Origin: Tetmemena sp. SeJ-2015
Taxonomy: Eukaryota > Ciliophora > Spirotrichea > Sporadotrichida > Oxytrichidae
Reading direction: 5' to 3'
Assembly: GCA_027382625.1 (NCBI GenBank)
Contig: JAJKFJ010022785.1
Coordinates: 186,001 to 250,000, forward strand
Length of the DNA stretch: 64,000 nt
Shown: positions 56,301 to 64,000 of the stretch, in pieces
Numbering within the stretch: position 1 is the stretch's first letter
Layout: each line of letters starts with the position of its first letter
Translations under genes and position numbers: made by a program
Notes under the pieces: model-generated
What the model was told of the DNA's origin: nothing
What the model saw: the letters and a program-made list of their open reading frames with translations, nothing else
Databases searched by the model: none

Positions 56301-57230
56301 CTCTGGTCTTGCTATCAATCAAGCTCTCTAGATGCTTTGAAATTCTCCCAGTCTTATTCAGGCTACATCAAATTAAAAGTATTGATGCTTACCAGAAGAT
56401 TTATAGATAGTTGATTATGGCAGAGAGTGACAGCTAATGGGAAAGTAGGGTTAGGAACAAGGATATTGTCTCCTCTGTTGCAAAGAACTGACACAGCTGC
56501 GAACATGGCTCCGTGACAGGCGAAAGTCAAGAACACCTCTCTAGCTGTGAAGGGATAGTCTGGGTGTGAGTATCTAAAGTTAAATGATAAGGGAGATATC
56601 TTTTCTTACTTATCGACAATTGCTTGTCTTGCCTCAAGAGCATATAATTTTAAAACTGATTAGGATCTCCTAGAGCAAGGTTGATTACAGTCTTTCCATT
56701 CCTAACTGCCTCCATGGGATTGAACTTCACCACCTCGAACACAAAGTAAGGCATAGGTTGCTTAACACCAGTTTATATATTCAAACAAACTGTGCCTCTT
56801 CCCAAGTCATAAGGCTCCTATCCTACAGAGGCTCAGCGAAGGCTTGTGGAGTAATAAGATCCTCATCTTCTGAAGCAGATGAAAATTTGGTGCCGTCAAG
56901 GTTGGAGCGAGATCTTGGAGAGTTGGCCTCACTTCCTCCCTTGCTTACATTGTTTCCCATGAAGGGTCTGACTGTAAAGTTATGAGAGCTTCTCAAGTTC
57001 TTGGTGCTGGAACCTCTCGGCCCATTCTTCTTGATTATAAAAAGAGGCTCAAAGTTCGAAGTCTTCAACAAGTCTTCAAACTTCTTCTAGCAAACTCTTC
57101 TCCTTGAGTCTCTAAGAGGCTGCACTTGGCAGTTGAATATGTTCAACAAAGTTGGCCAATCCTACACCTAACCAAGTCTAGAGCGCTCCTCATTCACAAG
57201 CTTAGCCAAAATTAAATATGCAATCCATTA
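53312..57230 (-). CDS. Scrambled tyrosine-aminotransferase-like gene
   Basis: Joined MDSs give a class I PLP aminotransferase: NPMEAVRNGKTVINLALGDP, YSHPDYPFTAREVFL, GDNILVPNPTFPLAVTL, WEIDLEHLESLID, VVNPSNPCSSVWTREH (Asn of substrate/PLP site), LPILADEVYYGIVYP (Asp and Tyr that hold PLP), SLSKTCLLPGWRVGW (Schiff-base Lys and Arg) and a C-terminal EQSVLVLPSWCF. This order fits tyrosine/alanine-type transaminases, which move amino groups between amino acid and 2-oxo acid. An N-terminal extension of about 150 residues (KLVNEERSRLG, SPRSRSNLDG) precedes it. MDSs alternate between 56.2-56.6 kb and 53.9-54.2 kb with six pointers of 7-15 bp. Introns are 53848-53881 and 56574-56609. The segment expected after LGDPNQF and the true start are missing or unresolved. 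Confidence 0.85.
53945..54174 (-). other. Even MDS cluster of the aminotransferase
   Basis: Pieces begin at TCTGCCATAA (54165-54174), span 54088-54111 (TGGGAGA to AGCATCTA, 24 bp) and 53983-54067 (CTTGCAGC to CTTGCAGATGA), and resume at ATAGTCTATCCATAA (53945-53959). Joined to the odd cluster they give one frame. The piece after TCTGCCATAA shows one unresolved base shift before YNLL. Confidence 0.85.
54186..55959 (-). CDS. Unidentified gene lodged between MDS clusters of the aminotransferase
   Basis: Start ATG is at about 55957-55959 and TGA at 54186-54188. The AATAAGT pointer (55809-55815 and 55836-55842) removes an IES carrying TGA and joins LTDNK to LYIVNSQKL. Deduced parts are helical and hydrophilic: SDIDLAELAQTYEDNN, LLEILRKKMGMSSQQ, KASLLAYGSDLTNLL-like region, ILNQISKISNPNDYLF, SEGSESDEKLSQV, and NVTINPAEISFMGKLRK near the C-terminus. 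No known domain. It lies wholly in the 2 kb that separates the two scrambled clusters of the aminotransferase, on the same strand. The C-terminal frame is ambiguous (another frame reads AHKNLEIVNGGSDNR). Confidence 0.6.
55809..55842. other. IES, pointer AATAAGT (27 bp unit)
   Basis: ACTTATT is at 55809-55815 and 55836-55842. Removal eliminates an in-frame TGA. Confidence 0.85.
56198..56424 (-). other. Odd MDS cluster of the aminotransferase
   Basis: The first block ends with pointer TCTGCCATAA (TTATGGCAGA 56415-56424). Next MDSs are: to 56344-56350 (TGGGAGA), 56266-56336 (AGCATCTA to CTTGCAGC) and 56198-56236 (CTTGCAGATGA to ATAGTCTATCCATAA). Confidence 0.85.
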
Positions 57231-57608
57231 TAAATTGAATAAAACATATGAAGGTTATTAATTTTTGGCTCTTTTTCCTTCCATAGTAATTGGAGATTTG
57301 ATTTACGGTTTTAGGGTGGGTAGCTAAATAGTCTAATAAGTTCAATTTAAATTATTAAATTCTGAGAAGTTAATTTTATAATCGAATAAGAGGTGATAGT
57401 CCCTCTCCCCACAATTAGTCGCATACACTCCCAAAAACAATTAGAAGACAGGCACAATTTACTACGATTTATTTTCCAATTCTCTTACTTACAATAAATT
57501 GTAAGCCTATTTATCAAGAATAAACCCATGCACTTTAAATAGTCTTATTAAAATTTCTTAATCGAAACCACAAATTTATAATCCAAAATAAATCCACAAT
57601 ATCTACTT
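57231..57608. other. AT-rich intergenic DNA
   Basis: AT-rich with no gene recognised. It separates the aminotransferase N-terminal coding from the ankyrin-DHHC-like gene. Confidence 0.5.
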
Positions 57609-60065
57609 TCAACTAAAGCTACTGAAATCTGTTCTATGGGACATCTAAAGATTTTGATAATCGATTTCGCCCTCTGCTCCACCACCATCTCGTGCCTTCT
57701 TATAAACTTTAACTCCACTCTACTTGCTTAATTTTTAACTGCCTGGCATCCTTCCGAATATAAGGAAGAACGCCAGATTCTTAATCAATTGCCAGAGTGA
57801 AAACTGTCTCTGCAGGAAATGATTTTTCTTTTACTTTTTCTATTGCGGTTTCTTCTTGTTTTTGCTCTTTTTATTATGTTTGTGTTTATGTTTTTTATTA
57901 CTCTTAGTTTTTAACTTATTCTTCTGCTTCATTTGACTTGTTAACTTTGAGACTCTCTCCTCATCTTCACTGCTCTCACCAGTTTGTTACTTCTACTCCT
58001 CATCATCATCGTCATCTTCATCTTCTGAACTGTGGGGAGTTGCAGATTCCAAATCAGAATCCTCACTGTCGAACACTTCATCAACTGCCTTGATAGAGAA
58101 ACAGTGCTTGTACAGCCATATCCTATTCAGTTAAAGGAGAGTCAGTTCTCTCGATACAGCCACAGTCATGGAGACTATGTCATCTAGCAGAATTACTAGG
58201 TACACTAACATACTGCTGTTGTACAAGAAAAGTAGTTTAGTCCTCTCAAACATCAGCTCATACGTCTCTATGCACTAGTACAAGTAAACTTATTTAATCA
58301 ATACAGCTAGTAAGCAATTTTAACACATAGATTTGTATTCATTAACTAATTATAAATTCTATGATTATAGAATGTGTGTTTAGGAAGAAGATTTGCAGAG
58401 AGTAGAAGCGTAGCTGGACACCATCAACATCAAATAGAGCAGGATAAGAAACATGTTCAGCAAATTGAATAAGTAGTAACTCCGAGCATTGCCACTCCCT
58501 ATGCAACGGTTGAAGAATCTACTATGCTTCTGTCTATAATTCACACACTAACCACAGTCAAATTAACTAAAACTATTTAATTATTAGATACATTTATTAT
58601 GAGTGTTTGCAGTGCTCTGTTTATTTAGTCCTCACAATTAGGCATTCTTAAAATTTATGAGTAAACAGAAATTGATTCAGAGCAAAAGCGAGTGCTTAGC
58701 TCTTCAATCTTCTTAAACTGCTAGCCCTCAATAAGGTAGAGTATCTGACCTATCAAGTTGGTATCTCTATCTCTGTAAATGTTCTTCTTCTCCACTCCTC
58801 CAAAGTCCAGTCTGTAGAAGTAGCATAAGTTCAGGCCTTGAAATAGAAGAGCCATGTGGAAGAACATAAGACAATTTAATACTTTTAAATTTGTCTATTT
58901 GGAATAAGTATAGTTGAGTTGCTACTGCTTGAGAAAGATGTATCAGCGTAGAGCCAGTGCAGCAGATATAGTGATAGATAGAAAGCTATCAACACCCAGT
59001 GATTGTACCGTGTGCTGATCTTGATTGTGAAGTAGCGGTAGATTTCTTTCACAAATATCATAGACCACCTGAAATTGTTCACCAGAGCAATTAAGTTCTC
59101 CTTGAAATCAGCCTCAGTCGAAAATATTGCATCATAAAATAGTGTAATGCTAAAGTAGTAATTATGCATTCACTAAAATCCTGTTCTCATACTTAGTGTA
59201 GATCTTGAGAAGCGAAGAGTCAGCTTGGCAATACCTATAAATTTATAGAATCATAAATAATTTGAGTTAATTTTTATTCTATAGACTGTGTCTTTAACAG
59301 TTTCTCCATTCTAATCTTTGAGTGTGATGTTGCATCCACTCTTCAAGAGAAACTTGAGCATTTCTGAATTTTGATTCTACACAGTCAGATAAATTGGTGT
59401 TTGCCCCATGTTATTCAAACGATCGATGTCAAAGTAAAGAAAGTTGTCAGATATTGAGGCTTATGAGGAAGCTGAGGTAACTGTCGACTATCTTCTGGCT
59501 TAATTGTCTTTCTGCTCCTCGTCTTAACGGTATTAACTTATCTCAAAGTTTAAAATGATTATATAGAATTAAATACTAAGTTAGAGTCCTCGCTAGATTG
59601 TTCTGAGTAGATGTGCTTCAATATCCTAGCTATATGGATAGCGTTTGATTTAGCCGCCAGATGAAGGATGGTGTTTCCTTGAATATCTATGGTCTTCAAA
59701 TCGCAGCCTTGCTTGAAATGCAGCTGCGTGAATATGGATAATTGACTACTCTGCACAGAGTTCAATAAAGGAGTCATTAGTGCGTTGTCTCTTGCATCTC
59801 TTTGACAAATAGGTTGGTTTGAAAGGTATGCAGCTGCTGAAAGCTCTCCACTCATGCAAGCCACATGGAGAGGAGTCTGCGCTCGGTAATCAGTAGAGTT
59901 TACATCTGCATTAAACAGTTCCACAAGAGCTCTTAGAGCCTTAGTCTTTCCGAAATAGCTTGCATAATGCATCAGCTTTAAACCCTGACTCTAGTCAATC
60001 ACTTATTCCACTTTTATTTATCTCTTCGCAAGAAGGCAAATAGCGGGAAGGAACGAACCTCCCAT
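57609..60065 (-). CDS. Ankyrin-repeat DHHC-type palmitoyltransferase-like protein
   Basis: Start ATG is at 60063-60065 (MGGSFLPAICLLAKRQ) and stop TGA at 57609-57611. Ankyrin repeats occupy the N-terminal half (ALRALVELFNADVNS, AQTPLHVACMSGELS, GNTILHLAAKSNAIH, GQTPIYLTVQNQNSE then FLLKSGCNITLKDQNG). IES pointers CGAGGA, TATAG and ATGCA restore frame. TM segments follow (WVLIAFYLSLYLLHWLY, MFFHMALLFQGLNL), then CGQCVNYRQKHS and RFFNRCIGSGNARSYYLF, matching the flanks of a DHHC Cys-rich domain, then further TMs and a TTxE-like RELTLLQLNR. The HC-x2-C-x3-DHHCPW core expected between QKHS and RFFNRC is absent, so an MDS may be displaced or the protein inactive. The acidic/Lys-rich tail is SEDEDDDDDEEQ then KKHKHKHNKK. 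Such enzymes S-palmitoylate proteins at membranes. Confidence 0.7.
59128..59169. other. IES, pointer ATGCA (37 bp unit)
   Basis: TGCAT is at 59128-59132 and 59165-59169. Removal joins RILVNA to IFSTEADF. Confidence 0.85.
59235..59283. other. IES, pointer TATAG (44 bp unit)
   Basis: CTATA is at 59235-59239 and 59279-59283. Removal joins KDTVYR to YCQADSS. Confidence 0.8.
59516..59592. other. IES, pointer CGAGGA (71 bp unit)
   Basis: TCCTCG is at 59516-59521 and 59587-59592. Removal joins SEQSSE to EQKDNQAR between ankyrin repeats. Confidence 0.85.
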
Positions 60066-60238
60066 TACAGTTTAAGAAAAGTCAAAGGCTTTAACTCATC
60101 ATAAGCAATAACAAATATGCTAAAAGTTGTATCTTGGCTGAATTGTTGTTTCCTTCCTCCTCAGCTTAAATTTATCTCGCAAGTGACCTCTCTTTCATCT
60201 TTTTCATCTGGTTCATAACTTAACCCAGATTTACTCCT

Positions 60239-61080
60239 TCATCTTAAGCTTTCTTCATTATCATTCTCATCCTCTATCACTTCAATCTCTTCCTCCTCAC
60301 TACTATCTTTTTATCTTGAGCTCTTCTTCTTACCCTAACTTGCATTCTTTGAGTGCTGGCTTGATCTCCTGTTACTCTTATAGGCAGTATTTCTATTCTA
60401 CTTAAAATCATCTGCAGCATAATAGACTTTATCAGGATCTGAGTTTCTTCTGGGATGCTTTACTTAAGACTTATTACTACCAGACATGAGTTGAGCCTCT
60501 GAGAGTGGCTTAGGAGTTGCACTTATTTTTTTCCCATGATATGGTTAAGAATCTAAGTCGATTAGCTAATGATGATGATCTTAAGTCTGTTCTTATTCCT
60601 CCTCCTCATCCTCCTGAGGCGGAGACTCACTTTCGATTAGTTCCGATTCCACATTCACAGAACTGAAATCAAGCAACTTAGCATTCAACTAAAATTTTAT
60701 GAATTTGCAATACTCTTAATAATCTAATTATTGGTAGTTGCTACATTTTCTATATTCTAATCTTGTCCGATGTAATCTTATTGCAAGTTGGAGAAGTTAA
60801 TTCCTGGTGATAAAGTAAATTAACTCTCTCCCAATTTTTAATTATTAGCATCGTCATTCATATTCCCCTTTTTAGAAGGTGTTTCTCTCGTCCCTCTTCC
60901 TAACTCATTGAGCTATTTCACCTATGATGAAGCTTAGTCCAGCAGTTCAAAATCTTAGTACTGCTACTCCTCTAGGCCACTAATCATCTCGCTTTGAAGC
61001 ATATCTGCTTAGTCCAAGCCAAATTATTGACTACTTAATTGCTGTTGAGGCTCTGTCGCATTTTAAATCGATCGCTCCAT
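60239..61080 (-). CDS. Acidic, Gln-rich protein of unknown function
   Basis: Start ATG is at 61078-61080 (MERSIQNATEPQQQ) and stop TGA at 60239-60241 after NDNEESLR. The N-terminal half is Gln/Asp/Leu-rich (LDQADMLQSEMISGLEEQQ); after one frame change near 60670 (an IES, pointer not settled) the rest is Glu-rich (PPQEDEEEEQEQ, SSEEEEIEVIEDEND) with a central YHGKKISATPKPL and KHPRRNSDPDKVYYAADD. Basic SR/SK patches occur. It is probably disordered and nuclear or scaffold-like, but that is inference. No domain is recognised. Confidence 0.6.
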
Positions 61081-61115
61081 GCTTATTAAAACTTTGTTAA
61101 TTTTGTAAACTTAAT

Positions 61116-61447
61116 CATAAAATATACAAAGCACTTATAAATACTCTATAAGAATAATAGCTGCGATTTAAATTCGAAAAGAACTTTGTGATAGCAACTC
61201 CAGGTGTGCTTAAAATAGTTTATAGCTTAGAGTCTTTCTACTTTTTCACCTTTCTCTTCTTCACTTTGCTGCTCTTAGTTTTTGGCTATGGTTAAGAAAG
61301 CATAGTAATTTCATGAACTAGTGACTCTGACTCAGATTACTCAAGGTAGTGAGATTAATTCAAGTCAGAGGATTGTGAGTGAGATCTCTAATGCCTTTGT
61401 CTGGAATGAGCGAGAGTCTCCTCAATAGGCTAGTTGTGCCCTTGCAT
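61116..61447 (-). CDS. Small Ser/Lys-rich protein
   Basis: Start ATG is at 61445-61447 (MQGHNQPIEETLAHSR) and stop TGA at 61116-61118, about 110 residues. It is Ser/His/Gln-rich at the start (RSHSQSSDLNQSHYLEQ) and Lys-rich in the middle (SSKVKKRKVKKQKDSK). The last 20 codons are AT-rich and may not be coding. It could also be the 5' MDS of the acidic gene that follows on the same strand. No family is recognised. Confidence 0.45.
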
Positions 61448-61594
61448 CAATTTTTAATATTTATACTCACCTCACTTCCTATTTCTATGAACTTATAGTA
61501 TTGATTGAGAACTGATAATAGGTTTTGTAAAAATAAAGTATGGAATAAGGATAAGGAGTAAGATTAGAAGTTAAATGACATTTATTAGGGAAGC

Positions 61595-62452
61595 ATGGCC
61601 TCACAGTAAAATGACTCTTTACTAACAACTGAACCAGCTCTGAAAGACAAACTTTAAGAGTTATCTGAATATTTTAAGACAGTAGAGACTAAATTCTCCC
61701 TAAGAGAGGCTATTGTAAATATTCATCCAAAGTTAAAATTCTTAGAGAATCAGCTAAGATGACAGGCTTTTGAACCTTGGAGAAGTGGAATTTGATCTTA
61801 CGCCATTTACCTATGGAGAAATTGTAAACCTTACTAATCGAATTCACATTGTATTTCTTAGGACTTTGATTCCTTTGCAGATATCCTGCTCAGTCTCTAG
61901 TAAAATTACAACTTATTCCCTCCATCGGAGAATCCGTCTGCAGTCTTCTATGACCTAGGCTCAGTAAGTCTACTTGAAACTTATCTTCATTAGGGAGTAG
62001 GAAAGCCATGCATCACAGCAGCTGCAACTCTGAATAACTATCTGCAAAAATGCGTTGGAGTCGAGTACCTAGAAGGCTTATACAATAAGTCCTTAGAACT
62101 CTCTGCCTTTTGGGCTGAATCTGAACTGAAGCTGAGGCATGGAGGTTCTTTGAAGCCACAGCTCATCTTTCTAAGAGATGACTTCTTTGCGAATACCACT
62201 TGGGCGGATGAGGTTGATGTCCTATTTATGAATGCTACTTGCTTCGAACCTCACATGGTTCAATCAATTTCAAAGATCTTAGTTGATAAATTAAAGAAGG
62301 GGAGTATAGTTATTATGACTACCAAGAGTCTGATTTACCCAGAAATTCCAGGAGCCACAGACTAGGAACAAATCTTCAGGAGAATAGGGCCTGTAAAGAA
62401 AAAAATGTCCTGGGGAGAGACAGACGTCAACGTCTACATAAAATAGATATGA
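61595..62452 (+). CDS. DOT1-like SAM-dependent methyltransferase
   Basis: Start ATG is at 61595 (MASQQNDSLLTTEPAL) and stop TGA at 62450-62452. Motifs in order are EFDLTPFTYGEIDF, the SAM-binding AVFYDLGSGVGKPCI (motif I), CVGVEYLEGLYNKSLE (acidic motif II), FLRDDFFANTTWADE, VLFMNATCFEPHM (NxTCF), and LKKGSIVIMTTKSL. This is the DOT1/H3K79 methyltransferase fold layout, although the protein is short (about 250 residues) and the histone substrate is inference. Introns at 61824-61861 (38 nt, GTAAAC...TTAG) and 61964-61993 (30 nt, GTAAG...TTAG) both join in frame. A one-base frame difference near 61760 (after KFLENQL) marks an unresolved small IES or error. Confidence 0.75.
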
Positions 62453-62524
62453 GTCATCACTTATACTTTAAATCACAATTAAGAAATCAAAAACTAAGAC
62501 CCTTAGATCTTCAAACTTATTCAT

Positions 62525-64000
62525 TCACTTATATTTATGTGCTTCATCAGTCCCTTTTTTATTGTCGGTGCCAACCATCCTTCTGAATGCCATGTTTTCT
62601 CTCTTCATCTTCTCGAGGATATCTTTCTGTGCGCTCTCAGCTATTTTCCTCTCAAACTTTTCGTTCCTAATCTAGTCTTTGAGGATGTTTATCTTTGAGC
62701 CATAAAATTTAATAAAAATACTATCATAGAAAGTTTGTATCTGATCTATGATTTGATTGCCTTAAGCTCTCTTGTGAGCCTGCTGTTCTCTGAATTCCTT
62801 CTTCTGCGCTATGAGTCTGTTCTTCTCTATCTGAGAAGCAAGCCCATAGATCTTTTGAGTGAGGAGTGCCTCATGATCCTATTGCTTCATAGCAACTTGC
62901 TTTTAATGCATTGCAAGCTGCTCAAGCAATTTCTTATCCTTGATGTCAGCTATCTTATCATCTCTACGCTTTGCCTTCTCCTTGCGTTCTTGCTCTAATT
63001 TATCAATAGCCGCCTTCTACCTATCATGAATGTTGTACTGCTTAAAGAGTGCTTCTAACTCTCCTTTCTATCTAAGGATGCGCTGTAAGTCTTCATCTTC
63101 CTCCCCTAACTTTCTAGGCCTAGTGAGCACACTTTCTTGAATTTTGGCTTGAGTTCGCATGACACTTCCCATCAAGATGTCGTAAATGCCCTCATAGAAG
63201 TTCACCTTCTCGTTCTTTAAGTATAAGAGAAAGTAGTTTAAATAATTCTTGTTAGCCTTATTCTCTCTTATCTTGGTCTCAAGGAAATATTTGAGTTCGT
63301 TCTGTTTGTCGAACTGCAGGAGTGTACCTGATTAGAGCAGATTCAGGAGCTCATTGTCAGAGAGTTTGAAGTAAGGTGATTGGCTTTGAGCTATTGTTTG
63401 CAGGTCTTAGTTGCTTCCAGGTCTCTAGTTAATCTGAGTTGGCTGACTGGACAATATCAATGTGAGAATTAAAATGGATGAAATACATGTGTTCTAAGAG
63501 GGATTTGACTCTAAATGAGAGGCGTTTTGGTTATTATGAGCTTGCTGCTGCTATTGCTGTGCTTGTAATAAACCAGATAGCTGTGAAGACAAGTTAGCAG
63601 GTAGCTGAGAACCACCACTGAGGAGACTTCTAGCTAAAGCCTAAGCTGAGTTTTCTTTTGACTAGTTGCCACCTCCTTGGGAATTGAGTAGGTCGGAGAA
63701 ATTTAGGAAGAAGTTGTTCACCATGGTTTGAGCTTAAGCACCTGAGTTTAGAGTTTAAGGACCCGATTACTAAGACACAGATAATGAAATACTTTTTGGT
63801 GAAACAGGATTTGAATTCTTATAAGGATTTGAAAGAGCATTAGTGAGCTGCTTCTTCTTAGGGAAGGGAGGCATTAATTGATTTTGAGATGCTGAAGGTC
63901 TTCTTTGGCTAAAAGAAACAATAATTTTATGGCTTTGCCTTTTCTTTGAGGCGGATTTCTTTGGCTAGGATGATGCTGAGAACTAGTTGAGATAGCTCAC
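62525..64000 (-). CDS. Coiled-coil protein, 5' end beyond the window
   Basis: The frame is continuous from the right edge to TGA 62525-62527 with TAA/TAG as Gln and no IES needed. The N-terminal visible part is Ser/Pro/Asn-rich (SASSQPKKSASKKRQ, SNPVSPKSISLSV), then a Gln-rich stretch (LLQAQQQQQQAHNN), then a conserved-looking helical block (LSDNELLNLLQSGTLLQ, FLETKIRENKANKN), and a long charged coiled coil (QERKEKAKRRDDK, MHQKQVAMKQQDHE, IEKNRLIAQKKEFRE, EKMKRENMAFRRM). It has the look of an axonemal or basal-body coiled-coil protein, but this is inference. The ATG at 63722-63724 is internal. Confidence 0.7.

Noticed and set aside
19450..64000. Interpretation as a standard-code genome full of pseudogenes
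   Set aside because: Conserved motifs run through TAA and TAG repeatedly, all genes end at TGA, and frame changes coincide with direct repeats, which decay would not produce.

Overview
The window reads as germline (micronuclear) DNA of a hypotrich (spirotrich) ciliate. Three things in the sequence say so. (1) In every long gene TAA and TAG fall inside conserved coding stretches and only TGA ends them, so TAA/TAG read as Gln. (2) Coding runs are broken by short AT-rich segments, each flanked by a direct repeat of 2-15 bp. Removing the segment plus one repeat copy restores one frame and an expected protein; these behave as internal eliminated sequences (IESs) with pointers between macronuclear-destined segments (MDSs). 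(3) At least two genes are scrambled: their MDSs lie out of order and the pointers dictate the correct order. True GT-AG introns of about 30-80 nt occur as well. Species cannot be named from the sequence alone.

Layout. 1-13.8 kb is AT-rich and gene-poor: two small ORFs, an inverted-repeat element (1.81-4.22 kb), a 5.7 kb composite element with subterminal repeat arrays (4.44-10.13 kb) holding decayed reverse-strand coding, and a terminal-inverted-repeat element (11.58-12.42 kb). 13.8-23.6 kb is one very long reverse-strand gene for a beta-helix/multi-TM membrane protein. Its 3' half is scattered as small MDSs among kb-scale IESs that themselves carry repeats.

24-64 kb is gene-dense. It holds coiled-coil proteins, a putative multi-TM protein, a scrambled glycogenin-like glycosyltransferase (31.1-32.3 kb), SFI1-like proteins (33.6-35.1 and 52.2-53.2 kb), Q/S-rich proteins, a coiled-coil/twin-GAF protein (42.1-46.5 kb), a CAAX-protease-like fragment, a polytopic transporter (50.1-52.1 kb), a scrambled tyrosine-aminotransferase-like gene with another gene lodged between its two MDS clusters (53.3-57.2 kb), an ankyrin-DHHC-like protein (57.6-60.1 kb), a DOT1-like methyltransferase (61.6-62.5 kb), and a coiled-coil protein running off the right edge.

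The genes do not form an operon-like pathway. What unites them is that each would become its own small macronuclear chromosome after IES removal and, where needed, unscrambling. Gene coordinates span the germline locus, including IESs and introns. All joins were done by eye; no database search was run.
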